From NCBI RefSeq assembly GCF_001189955.1, contig NZ_LFLT01000015.1, positions 1-64,000 of the forward strand: a stretch of 64,000 nucleotides of DNA, read 5' to 3'. The translations under genes were made by a program, and so were the position numbers. Every line of letters starts with the position of its first letter. The stretch's first letter is position 1. The stretch comes from Herbaspirillum chlorophenolicum. GTDB lineage: Bacteria; Pseudomonadota; Gammaproteobacteria; Burkholderiales; Burkholderiaceae_D. This document shows positions 10,596 through 22,100 of this stretch, piece after piece. Below the pieces are notes generated by a model. It saw only the letters and a program-made list of their open reading frames with translations, ran no database searches and was not told where the DNA came from.

Positions 10596-11375
10596 ATGAC
10601 AGGTAGCCCGGCATCGGTCAGTGTGCTCGCGCTGGCAGGATGTTTGGCTGGTGCCAGTCTCATGTTTGCAATGCGACCGTCTTTCGCGCAAACCATCAAA
10701 GCGTTGGGCCAGTCTTTGCAAAGCGGTTCTTCCGTAGCGGCGCCAACAGCGATTGAAACAAGCAAGCAATCTCCGTCTTTCGACTTCAATATTCCCACGC
10801 AATCTCTTGCAGCGGCATTGGACCGCTATGCCGTCATCACCGGCAATGCGGTGCTGTTTTCGAGCAGGCTGGCCGCCGGACGAAACGCGTCTGCCGTCAA
10901 CGGCCGGCATGATGCCGGCGCGGCGCTGGAGATGCTGTTGCAGGGAACCGGGCTCGGTGTCGAGCGGTTGCATGAAGACGGTATCGACACTTTTGTGTTG
11001 AAGCCGCTGCCCGCGCAGGATGCCGCTGGCGTGGCCGCTGCAACAGCGAGCATCGATGAGGGGCAAGCCGCTTCCGAACGTTACGATGCGCTGGTGCAAA
11101 CGCGTGTTTGGGAAACGTTATGCAGCAATGAGCGCACCGCTCCGGGAAGCTATCGCGCGCTGTTGCGGTTTCGGGTGGATGAAAATGGACGCGTCCGCCT
11201 GGTTCGCTTGCTCGGTTCTACCGGCAATACGCGTCGTGACGCCATGCTGACCGATATGCTCGGCAAGCTCGTCATCGGCCAGCCGCCGCCATCCAGCCTG
11301 GTGCAGCCGCTGACAATGCTGATGCTGCCGCAAGGGCAGATCGCCGGCCGTCCTTGCCAGACTACGGTGCACTGA
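10596..11375 (+). CDS. Periplasmic STN-domain signalling protein with TonB-C-like C-terminus (VreA-like)
   Basis: About 259 aa. An N-terminal signal peptide (hydrophobic ~8-28, ending near SFAQ) is followed by an STN domain (~50-125, starting FDFNIPTQSLAAALDRYA). STN is the secretin/TonB short N-terminal domain that talks to FecR-type anti-sigma factors. The C-terminal ~85 residues (YRALLRFRVDENGRVRLVRL, then LGSTGN) resemble a TonB C-terminal domain. There is no beta-barrel, so this is not a TonB-dependent receptor. The same layout is known from VreA of the P. aeruginosa PUMA3 system. It is followed after one base by the sigma factor, so the two are co-transcribed. A TTG at 10578 would add six residues; I chose the ATG because the signal peptide starts cleanly there. 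No convincing Shine-Dalgarno is visible for either start. Confidence 0.8.
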   Translation: MTGSPASVSVLALAGCLAGASLMFAMRPSFAQTIKALGQSLQSGSSVAAPTAIETSKQSPSFDFNIPTQSLAAALDRYAVITGNAVLFSSRLAAGRNASAVNGRHDAGAALEMLLQGTGLGVERLHEDGIDTFVLKPLPAQDAAGVAAATASIDEGQAASERYDALVQTRVWETLCSNERTAPGSYRALLRFRVDENGRVRLVRLLGSTGNTRRDAMLTDMLGKLVIGQPPPSSLVQPLTMLMLPQGQIAGRPCQTTVH

Positions 11376-11376
11376 C

Positions 11377-11886
11377 ATGTCCGAAGATGTCCGTACAACG
11401 CTGCTGAGCCATCTCACCAACCGCTATGTCGATCTCAAACGACGTTTGACGCGCGTGCTGGGCAGCGACGATCTCGCCGGCGATGCCTTGCAGGATACAT
11501 GGCTGCGTTTGCAGCGCCTGGAGGGGCAAAGCCCGGTGCTGAATCCCCATGCCTTCCTGTTGCGCATGGCGGCCAACATCGCCGTCGACAACCGTCGCAG
11601 CCAAAGCCGGGCCTTGCCGCCAGGTGAAATCGATGAATTGCTGGAGATTTCCGACACAGCTCCCGGTCCCGAGCAAACCGCCGAAGCGCGCTCCGAAGCA
11701 CAAGCGCTATCCCGGATTATGGAGAGGATGCCATCGCGACGCCGTGAAATTCTTATCATGGTGCGATGGGAGGGGATGCCGCAAAAGGAGGTCGCGCAAC
11801 GGCTCGGCATTTCATTGCGCACCGTGGAGCACGAGCTGAAACGTGCGCACGACTATTGTGTGGCGCGGCTGGATGAGAAAAATTAA
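11377..11886 (+). CDS. ECF RNA polymerase sigma factor, FecI/VreI type
   Basis: 169 aa, the normal size for an ECF sigma factor. Region 2 is visible at ~15-80, with the core-binding signature DLAGDALQDTWLRLQRLE. Region 4 is at ~115-165, a helix-turn-helix ending QKEVAQRLGISLRTVEHELK. The start codon lies one base after the stop of the STN gene and the FecR gene follows, so this is a standard STN-sigma-antisigma cassette. Predicted role: directs RNA polymerase to the shared GGWTYN-N13-CGTCYW promoters found in front of the anti-sigma genes, TpsA2, TpsA3 and the TpsB operon. Which of the two sigma factors in the window reads which promoter cannot be decided from the sequence. Confidence 0.92.
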   Translation: MSEDVRTTLLSHLTNRYVDLKRRLTRVLGSDDLAGDALQDTWLRLQRLEGQSPVLNPHAFLLRMAANIAVDNRRSQSRALPPGEIDELLEISDTAPGPEQTAEARSEAQALSRIMERMPSRRREILIMVRWEGMPQKEVAQRLGISLRTVEHELKRAHDYCVARLDEKN

Positions 11887-11890
11887 TTGC

Positions 11891-11917
11891 GGATTCGCAT
11901 GTCGAGAAACGTCTTTA
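11891..11917 (+). promoter_or_regulatory. Putative ECF promoter A, upstream of the first fecR-like gene
   Basis: GGATTC (11891) and CGTCTT (11910) are 19 bases apart start to start, with GAGAAA directly before CGTC. The same arrangement recurs at 13037, 26506, 36807 and (variant) 37945. The site lies between the sigma and anti-sigma genes, which would give the anti-sigma gene its own sigma-dependent promoter and so negative feedback. Confidence 0.45.
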
Positions 11918-11984
11918 TCTATACCGAGCCGAAAATATCAACGTCCTTTGAGCGGCGTTGTGATCGGCTGTGGAAAGCCTGACT

Positions 11985-12983
11985 ATGAAAATGGCCTCTG
12001 ACGACCGCCCCGACCTGCCTGATGTGCTTGCGCAAGAAGCACGGGTCTGGTTGCGCCGGCTTACTTCAGGCGACGCCACCGAATGGGATGCGCAGGCTTT
12101 CAGGCGCTGGAAACAGAGCAGTCCGGCGCATCAGCAAGCTTTCAAAGACGCCAAGCGTCAATGGCAAGCCATGGGGCCGGCCATCGGTAAGCTGCTGCAC
12201 AGCAACCGTGACGTGGCGGCAATGCATGAGCGCAGCATGCGTTCGGGGCAACCGGCACAGGGACGCCGCATGTTCTTGCGGGTCGCCACCGGCGGGGCGG
12301 CAGCTGCCATCGGCGCGGCTATCGTACATCCTCCCTTGCAACTCTGGCCATCGCTGAGCGAATGGCAGGCCGACGTGCGCACCGATAAAGGGGAGCAGCG
12401 CAGCCTGGCACTGAACGATCGCGTCAACCTGACCCTGAATACGCAGACCAGCGTGCGCAAAGAAATACTGAATGGCGAAATTGGCGGGATCGATTTGATC
12501 ACGGGTGAAGCCGCCATCGATCTGCGCGGCGACACCTCGTTCAACGTCGTCGCAGGTGTCGGCCGCAGCACTGCCAGAGAAGGCCGGTTCGAAGTACGCA
12601 ATCTCGATGGCAAAGTCTGCGTGACCTGCGTGCAAGGTGCTGTACGTGTCGAACATCCTGGCGGTGTGCTCGACCTGAAGCCGCGCCAGCAAGCCATCTA
12701 CGATGCCAATGTCCTTGGCCGGGCGGTTGCTGTCGAAACGGCAAATATGTCTGCCTGGCGCAAAGGCGAACTGGTATTTCGCCAGACGCCGCTTGAGCAG
12801 GTGATTGAAGAGATCAACCGCTACCGTCCGGGCCGTGTCGTGCTGGCGGCAAGTTCGGTACGCGAGAGCGCCGTGAGCGGCCGCTTTTCGATTGCGGCGC
12901 TCGATAGCGCGTTATTGCAATTGCAGCATTCCTTCGATCTGAATGCCCGCCGTTTGCCAGGCGGTGTGCTGGTGTTGAGCTGA
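11985..12983 (+). CDS. FecR-type anti-sigma factor / transmembrane regulator (VreR-like)
   Basis: About 332 aa. The N-terminal cytoplasmic anti-sigma domain (DUF4880 type, ~10-55, with VWLRRLTSGDATEWDAQAF and FRRWKQSSPAHQQAF) precedes one membrane segment (~85-105). The periplasmic FecR domain follows (~125-235), then an STN-like C-terminal part (~250-330, with LVFRQTPLEQVIEEINRYRP). Predicted role: holds the neighbouring sigma factor inactive and receives the signal from the STN protein in the periplasm. I chose ATG 11985 because GGAAAG (11972) lies seven bases before it; a GTG at 11970 is also in frame. The periplasmic domain contains CVTC, as does the second FecR in the window, so a redox or metal-responsive pair is possible but untested. 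Confidence 0.9.
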   Translation: MKMASDDRPDLPDVLAQEARVWLRRLTSGDATEWDAQAFRRWKQSSPAHQQAFKDAKRQWQAMGPAIGKLLHSNRDVAAMHERSMRSGQPAQGRRMFLRVATGGAAAAIGAAIVHPPLQLWPSLSEWQADVRTDKGEQRSLALNDRVNLTLNTQTSVRKEILNGEIGGIDLITGEAAIDLRGDTSFNVVAGVGRSTAREGRFEVRNLDGKVCVTCVQGAVRVEHPGGVLDLKPRQQAIYDANVLGRAVAVETANMSAWRKGELVFRQTPLEQVIEEINRYRPGRVVLAASSVRESAVSGRFSIAALDSALLQLQHSFDLNARRLPGGVLVLS

Positions 12984-13036
12984 TGTCGAACCGGCATCCC
13001 GTGCCGAGATGGTCCGGCATCCTGAAAATAGTTGGG

Positions 13037-13063
13037 GGATTTGAGAATCGGTTGTCGTCCTTG
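13037..13063 (+). promoter_or_regulatory. Putative ECF promoter B, upstream of TpsA2
   Basis: GGATTT (13037) and CGTCCTT (13056) show the same 19-base spacing as the other four sites in the window. The element lies about 130 bases before the TpsA2 start, inside a 202-bp intergenic stretch (12984-13185) that holds nothing else I can recognise. Confidence 0.4.
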
Positions 13064-13185
13064 TAAAGACAGGTTGCCATGCAGCAGAAGTACCGCATGA
13101 CGCAACCGGAAAACTTTATCGGACACAGCCGGCCGTTTGGGCGGATGGCTGGTCGGGAACGATTCAGCCATCTACGGGACTCAAC

Positions 13186-16100
13186 ATGAATACATGCAAT
13201 CGCAGTGCGCACGCGCGTATCAAAAAACACAACAACAAACGATACTTTCATCCCGCACCGCTTGCACATGCAGTGGCATTGATCATCGCCACCGGCGCCT
13301 GGCACAGCGCGCATGCGCAGCAGGCATTCAGCAGCGCATGGTTCGCCGCCAAGGGCGCAGCGCAAAACACGGCCGCGAGCACCGGTTACCTGCCCAATGG
13401 CATGCCGGCGTCGTCGCTGACCAATCCCGCCCTGCAGCAGCAAAAGGCCAATCAGCAACTCCAGAGTTCCCTGAATAATTTAGCGCTCATCGCGCGCGGC
13501 ATCGCAGCCCAACAGGCAGCGCAGCAGGCAGCGCGGCAAGCGGCGATGAACGGCAGCGGCGTGCCGGACGGACTCGTCGACGGTGGTCTTAAGGTCGATA
13601 CCGACAGCCTCACCAAAGGCTGGCTCAACGCGATGGAGCCGACGTCGAGTACGTCCGGCGGCAAGACGACAGTGACGATCCAGCAGACTGCCGACAAGGC
13701 GATTCTGAATTGGGAAAGTTTCAACGTCGGCAAGAACACGATCCTGAGTTTCCTGCAGTTGCCGCACTGGGCCGTGCTCAACCGCATCAACGATCCGCTG
13801 GCGCGCCCCAGCCAGATTCAGGGACAGATCAAGGGCGACGGCACGGTGATGATCGTCAACCGCAATGGCATTGCTTTCAGCGGCAGCAGCCAGGTCGATA
13901 CGCGTAATCTGGTCGCGGCGGCGGCCAACATCAGCGATAGCCAATTCACCAGCGGCTTGTATGGTGCGACGCAGACCACGGCGAGTTTCACCGACGCCAA
14001 CGGCAAACTGATCGTCGAGGCCGGTGCGCAGATATCAACGAGCCAGCCTGCTTCTGTCACCCAGGGCGGCGGTTATGTGCTGCTGCTGGGCAGCGAGGTC
14101 AGCAACGACGGCCAGATCACGACCAGCCGCGGACAAACGGAGCTGGCGGCCGGGGACAGCTTCATCATCCGCAAGGGCGTCGGAACCGATGCCAATACCA
14201 TCTCCACCACGCGCGGCAATGAAATAGCGCCGCAATTCAACGCCGGCAGCAGCGCCGGCAAGGTCACCAACAGCGGTCTGATCGTTGCGCGCGAAGGCGA
14301 CATCACGCTGGCCGGCCGCGATGTGCGGCAGAACGGCGTGGCGCTTGCCAGCACCACCGTCAATGCGCGCGGTACGGTGCATTTGCTGAACTCCGCCAGC
14401 GACACGCAGGGCAAGGTCACGTTGGGTACAGGGGCGACGACTGCCGTCGTGATCGAAGACGACGGCGTGACGCTGGCGCTCAATAGCCAGCGCGATGCCT
14501 TGATCAGCCAATCGGCCGAGCAAGATACGTTGCGCATGAACAGTGCTGCCGGCAGTTTCGACAATCTGGCAAAACTTTCCGACCGGCGCGATCAGTCGCG
14601 TATCGAAATCGTCAGCGGCGGCAATGTCGAATTCCAGGGGGACTCGACCACACTGGCCACCGGCGGCCAGATCGCAGTGAGCGCCGCTAAACGAAGCTTT
14701 GTCGCCGACAAGGCGGTGCTCGATGTGTCGGGCGCCGTGGGTGTCAATCTGGCAATGGACGCCAGCAATCTCAAGATCAACGTACAGGGTAATGAGCTAC
14801 GCGATGCGCCGGGTAACCGCGACAGCGGCAATCTGCTCAACGGCAATTTGTGGATCGATACGCGCCAGCTGATTTATGTCCCGGCGGGCACGGGCGGCTA
14901 TGCGTCCGACCGCTGGTATACGGCGGGCGGTTTGCTTGAGGTTGGCGGCTATCTCGGGAATCAAGGCCATCGCGTTGGCGAGTGGGCTGCGTTGGGTGGT
15001 TCCATCGTGCTCGGCGGCGCAGAAGTCGTCACGCAAGCGGGCTCCAGCGTCAATTTGTCGGGCGGCACGCTCAATGTGCAGACCGGCTATCTCAACCAGA
15101 GCTGGCTCAAAGGCGTCGACGGCCAGTTGTACAACGCCAGCACGGCGTCATCGAACATGCTGTATGCCGGCGTGTACAAGGGCTTTGAAGATGAACACGT
15201 ACGCTGGGGAAAAAACGCCACAGGCTTTTATTACAATCCGCTGATCGGTCCGCAGCGCCTGTTGCAGAACGGCTATACGGTCGGGCGCGACGCCGGCCGG
15301 CTGATCATCAATGCGCCGACGGCGATCATCGAAGGCAATATTGTCGCCGACGTCTACAACGGGCCGCAGCAAACCAGCCTGCGTGCCGCCGCAGCGACCG
15401 ATGGCTACAAGCTGTCGCAATCGACGGCGGCGCGCGCCGGGATGCTGGCGCTGGGACGTTATTCAGCCATCGGCCGCACCGATCTGTTCAATACCGGCGT
15501 GCGCATCGGCAGCGTGGCGCAGGTCACAACGGGCATGGCGGCGGACGATGCGCTCGATCCGGCGCGCACCAATACGTTCTGGCTGGATAGCGGGCGCCTG
15601 AATGCGCAAACGCTCGGCGGTCTCGACCTGGGAACGCGCGACGCCATTGTTATCGATCAGGCGCTTACGCTGGCCGACGGTGGACAATTGAACATGATCG
15701 GCGCCAGCATCGACATCCGCGCGGACGTCACGATTCGCAGCGGCAGCCTGCGTGCAGGCAATATCTTTGCTTCGCCGCTGCCCGGTGCACAGGTACAGGC
15801 GCTGACGCAGAACGGCGCTTCGCTTGTTGCGCTGCGTGAAGGCGCGACGCTGGACTTGCGCGGCCGCCAGAGCAGCGTTGCGCAGGATGGCGGCAACGGC
15901 CAGGCCTATATCGATGGCGGCTCGGTGGTGCTGGAATCATCGTCTGGCGTCGCGGTCGAGCGCGGCAGCCTGATCGATGTGTCGTCGGGCGCCGCGATTC
16001 TGGCCAAGGGCAAGCAGAAGGGCGGAAAGGGCGGCAATGTGTCGCTGATTGCCGATTCTGCGGCGGCCGCCGGCAGCGGCGGCGTGCTTCAGCTCGATGG

Positions 16101-19100
16101 AGAGATCCGTTCGTATGGCGTCAGCGGCGGCGGCACGTTCAAGATCGAGACGGGTAACGCCGTAGCGATCGGCGGCGATCCGGCCCTGACGCCGTCTGCG
16201 CTGAACATCGACGCGTCGCGCCTGCAAGCGGGATTTTCCAGTATCGATATCAACGGTCATCAAGGCCTGACGGTCGCGGCGGGCGCGCAGCTGGATGTGG
16301 CGATGCCGGTTTACCGTTTCGGCGGGAGTGACGAGGCCGGTGCGTTGCTGACAGTATGGACGCCGCCGCAACAGCAGAATGACGCGCTCAATCAGCGCCT
16401 GGTGCAACGCGCCGGCGCCGATTTGACTTTGCGCTCGCAACGTCTTCCCAATGAAGGCGGCGATATCACCATCGGCGCCGGTGCAGTGATCTCCGTCGAT
16501 CCGGGGCGCTCAATCAGCCTGCTGGGCGGCGGCATGAGCAATATCGTGGTCGATGGACGTCTCAATGCATGGGGCGGCAATATCGCCATCGGCATCGATT
16601 CGCCGCCTGCCACCAGCTTGCAGAATACTTCGCAGCATGCGCATCAGCGCTCGATCTGGATCGGCGGCAACGCAGTGCTTGATGTCGCCGCGCGCGCCGT
16701 TACCGCGACGGCGGCTAATGGACGTCGTTACGGCACGGTGCGCGATGGCGGCACGATTGCCATCGGCGGCGCGCTTGACTGGGAAAACAAGGGCGAAGCC
16801 AATGCGCCCGATATCGCCGTGATCATTCGCCCCGGCGCGCTGCTGGATGCCTCGGGCGCCAGTGCCGTGCTGGATTTCCCGGCAGCAGGAAAATCCAATG
16901 AAATCAATGTCGCCAGCAACGGCGGCAGCATCATTCTCAAATCGGCGCACAGCCTGTATCTCGACGGCACCCTGCGCGCACGTGCCGGAGGCGCAGGTGC
17001 GGCTGGAGGCACGCTGGCGATTGCGCTGGAAAGACTGGCATTTGCCAGCAATGCCCAGCCCGACGACGCCGTACGCACCCAGCGCGAATTCATTCTCTCG
17101 CAGACGCAGCCGGGCAGCGGCTTGTCCGCGACATTGCAGCCGGGCCAGATGGATCCGGCCTTGGTCTATGGTGCAGGGAGGCTCGGCGCCGATCAGGTTG
17201 TCGATGGCGGTTTCGGCAATCTGTCGCTGCTGGTCGATGGCGCGCTGAGCTTTGCCGGCAATGTCGATCTGACGACGTCCCAAAGCATGCGCCTGTATGC
17301 CGGCAGCTATGGATTGGCGGAGACGGCCGCCGCCAACTCGCAGGTGAAACTGGCTTCATCCTATTTGCGCATGGGCGCGGCCACGCGCGTGACCAAAGAC
17401 TTTGAAGTGATGTACGGCGTGACCTGGCGCAACGGCTCGTCGACGCGTTCCAGCGATGCCGTTTTCACTGCGGCGGCGGATCTGATCGATATCCGGGATC
17501 GTGTCGGTTTTGGCGCGCACGGACAGATACGGCAACAGAACAACAGTCTGGTCGATATCGACCAACGCGGCTTCGACACGGTCAATCTCGTCAGCCGGGG
17601 CGACCTGCGGCTGCTCGGCGGAACCGCCGGACTCGGCCTGTCGGGAGCCCTTACGACCGAGCTGGCGACGACCGGCAACATGAATATCACGGCAGCGCAG
17701 ATCTATCCGGCCACCAACGTCAGCGCACAGATCGTGGCCGGCTACGGCGCGGGCCGCGTGCTCGACATCAGGCGCTACGGCGACACCAATGCGGCAGTGC
17801 CGTTCTCGGCGTTCGGCTCGTTGTTGCTGGGCGCGGATACCCTGCGCCAGGGCGGCGTGGTGCGCGCGCCATTGGGCAGCATCGTGCTGGGAACGGACGG
17901 CCGTGGCTCTTCCAGCGTGCATGCGAGCCTGGTCGATTTGTTGCCGGGCAGTCTGACCTCGGTCAGCGGTGCGGGACTTGTCATGCCTTATGGCGGCACC
18001 ATCGACGGGGTGACGTATGACTATGCAGGCAAGCCGATTGCCTTGCGTGCGCTGGGCACCAGCGGCATCACGCTGTCGGGCGACAGCGTGGTCGGCCATG
18101 GCGGTTCGGTGCTCGATCTGTCGGGCGGCGGCGAGCTGACCGGCGCCGGATTCATCAGCGGCCGCGGCGGTTCTGTCGATATCATCCGTACGCCGCTGGT
18201 CAACGCCAATCCGACGTCGGGGTTCAGCAAGTCAGGCAACGCGGTATACGCCATCGTGCCGGGTTCGGCCGCCGCATATGCACCGGTGGCGGCGGATGCC
18301 GGTGCGGCCGATCCGATGATCGGCCGGCAAATCACGCTCGACAGCGATGTCGCAGGTTTGAAAGCCGGGACTTATACGCTGATGCCGTCTACGTATGCGC
18401 TGCTGCCTGGCGCATTCCGGGTAGAAGTGGGGGCCGCAATCGCGCCGGGAAGTGGTGTCGTTGCGACCGGAAACGGCTCCTATGTCGCACCGGGTTATCT
18501 CGGCGTGGCCAATACGGCGATACGTTTGTCGCTGCCGAACCAGCTGGTCTTGACGCCTGCCGATACGGTACGCAAGCAGTCGACGTACAACGAAACCGAT
18601 TACAGCGCCTTCGTCGTCGCTGATGCGGCGCGGCGCGGCGGCATGCGCGGCGAAGTGAGCGACGATGCCCGCAGCCTGGTGCTGGATTTCGGCTATGCGA
18701 GGCCGCAGCCGGGCGTACGCATGCTGCAGTTCGACGGTACGGCATTGTTCAATCCGGCGCCCGGCAGCGGCGGATTCGGCGGCACGCTGAGCGCAAAGTC
18801 GTTCAACCTGGAAGTGCTGGCGGACGGCGCGATGCCTTCGGCCGGATTTACGGGAACCTCCCTGTACGCTTCGGACCTGAACTCTTTCAACCCGGCGCGC
18901 ATGATCCTGGGCGGATCGCTGGGGCTGCAGTATGGCGACAATTTCGCCACCTTCAAAGGCGACGCCTCCAACCTTGCCGTACGCAGCGGCGCACAGTTGA
19001 GCGCACCGGAGGTGTTCCTGGTCACGGGCAGTCCATCCGGCGGCATCATTGTCGAACAAGGGGCGTCCATCAGCACGCTGGGCCGCGGCGCTGCCGCTTA

Positions 19101-22100
19101 CGATTCCCGCAACGGCGTTGTGTTCTCCGCCGGTGCCACCAGCGTCCTGGCATTGTCCAACGGCTGGATCAATCTGTTGCCGACGAACGTGGCCGGGGCG
19201 AGCGGGGGCACCATCGATATCGGCACATGCAATGGCGGCGCCTGCAGCGGTGCGGCGACCTTGTATAGCGAAGGTACGCTGGCGATTGCCACCAACAAGG
19301 CGTTCACGATGGCCGATAACGCGCGCTACGGCAGCAGGAACCTCCTGCTGGCAGTGTCGTCGCTGAACATGGGCAGCGATGCCGCGCTCGGCAATGCCGC
19401 AGCCAACGGCATGCTGCCGGCCGGTTTGTCGCTCAATCAGGGGGTACTCAATCGTCTGCTGTCCGGCAATGCCGGTGCCGGCGTGCCGGCGGTGGAGTCG
19501 TTGATATTCAACGTGCGCGAATCGGTCAACATGTACGGATCGGTCGATCTGGATACGCGCAATCCGGTCAGCGGCAAGTCTTCGATCCAGCGCCTGGTGG
19601 TCGGCACACCTGCCATCTACGGTTATGGCTCCGCGACGGACAGGGCAAACATCACCACGGAAGAATTCGTCTGGACCGGTTCCACATCGTCGCAGGTCAC
19701 CACTGGAATCGGAAACGGATCGGGACAGTACACGCCGGACCTGCCGGGAGCCGCCATCGGCAGTCTGCTGGGAGACAGCACGCTGAATATTTCGGCGGCG
19801 CGCATTGTGTTCGGCAACGGACCGAATTCGCAACCGCTGGCAGGGGTATCCGCCGATCGCCTGGCATTGGGATTCGGATCGGTCAATCTCAATGCCGGTG
19901 AGCGCGTCACCGCCAACGGCACCGGCACGCTGAAGGTCTATCATCAGCAGGGGGCTTACGTTGCTGGCCAGGGTTATCAGTACAGCGGCGGCGACATCAA
20001 CATCGTCGCACCGCTGGTTACGGGTGAAGCCGGCTCTGTCAATCGCATCACCGCCGGCGGCGCCGTTGTGGTGTCGGCGCCGGCCGGTGCATCTTTCGCG
20101 GTCGACAGCGGTGCACTCGGCGCCGAACTGCAACTGAACGGCCGCAGCATCAGCGTCAATACCGCCGTGGTCCTGCCCTCGGGCAAGCTGTCGCTGAATG
20201 CGACTGACGATCTGACGCTGGGCGACGATGCGCGTTTCGATCTGTCCGGGCGCGCCATCAAGTTTTTTGAACAGACCCGATACAGCTGGGGCGGCGACTT
20301 GCTGCTCAACAGTAGCAGCGGCAACATCGTGCAGGGCGCCGGATCGCTCATCAATCTCTCCGCACAAAACAATCGCGGCGGCACCTTGAAGGCCACGGCG
20401 CTGGGCGCAGCGGCGGGCTATGTCGATCTGGCCGGCACGATTCTTGGCGCAGCGAGCGGGCGCTACGACGCCGGCGGCACCATCGTGCCTTACGACGCAG
20501 CGGAAGTGAGCATCCGCGCGCAGACGCTCAACGATTTCGCCGGACTCAACGCGCGACTCAACAGCGGCGAAGTGTTCGGCGCGCGCCGCTTCCAGATCAA
20601 GCAGGGCGACCTTACCATCGGCGATGAGGTCAAGGCGCGCCAGGTGGACGTGAGCGTCGATGGCGGCAAGCTGACCGTCAACGGGCGCATTGACGCCAGC
20701 GGCTTCCAGGTCGGCTCGATCCGCCTGGCGGCCAAGGGCGACCTGATCGTCAACGGCATGCTCGATGCCCACGCCACCGGCTTGCGTGTCGACAGCTACG
20801 GCAAGATCATCGACAGCGCCAACCGCGCCATCGTCGACCTCACCACGCAAAGCGGCATGCTTACACTGGGTAGTGCTGCCACCATCGATTTGCGCGCCGG
20901 CACGCAGACCGCACAAGGAAATGACGGCGTCGCACGCGGCACCGTCAATCTGAACGCGCCGCGCCTGGGCGGCAGCACTGCCGGCGGCACGGGCGCCGGC
21001 GCCAATGACGTCGCAGTGACGGTCAACGGCACGCCGCTCATCAGCGGCGCCAAAACCATCGCAGTCAACGCCTTCCGCAGCTACGACGATGCGCCGCTGG
21101 CGCCGTTGCCGGATGTCACCGGCAATACGCCGCAACTGGTGACGCAGGCTTACCTGGACGGCATCGACACCGACAGCCAGGCCTATATCAATGCTGCGCT
21201 GGCAAACACCAATCTGGCCGGCCGTCTGGCGGGACTGGGAAGCTATCATCTGCGTCCCGGCGTGGAAATCGTCAGCAACAAGATCACCAATCCCGGCGGC
21301 GACCTGACCGTCTCGGGCGATCTGGATCTGTCCGGCTATCGCTACGGCCCCGGAGCCAATCGTCTCGACCCGGCTCTGCGCGGCTACGGCGAACCCGGCG
21401 TCCTGGTATTGCGCGCCGCCGGCAACATTAACGTCTACGGCAGCATCAACGACGGCTTTGCGCCGCCGCCAGCCACGCCTGACGACAAGGGCTGGTACCT
21501 GACCGAGGGACGTAACGCCTCGGGCAAAGGCGAGACGCCGTTCGGCGGCGACATCGTGATTCCGATCGACGGCATCGTGCTGGAAGCCGGCACCTTATTC
21601 CCGAAGAACGCCACCCTCAATTACGACGTGCCGGTCGCCGGCGCCATTCTGCCCGCCGGCACGGTGCTGCCGGTGGACGTCACGCTCAACGACAGCCATA
21701 CGCTGATGGCCGGCACCGTGCTGGCGGCCAACATCTACAACGCCGATGGCAGCGTCGCGTTGGCGGCAGGGGCGGTATTGAACAGTAATGTGGTCCTCAG
21801 CAGCGGCATGAAACTGGGCGCAGGCAATGTCTTGCGCAGCAATGCCGATGTCGCCGCGCTGACCTGGCCCAAGGGCGTGGCACTGCCAGTCGACATGGCG
21901 GCCAGCAGCAGCGTTGCGCTGGCGCGCGGCGCCTTGATTCCCGCCATGACGAAGGTGGAGCTGCTCAACGACGAGCCGGTCAGCCTGCGTCCGGCCAGTG
22001 GTGGCGTGCAAGGCCGCAACTGGGCGCTGGCGCCGATGCTGGGCCAGGGTTCGAGCAGCTGGGGACTGCAGCTGACAGCCGGGGCCGATCTCGGCTCCGC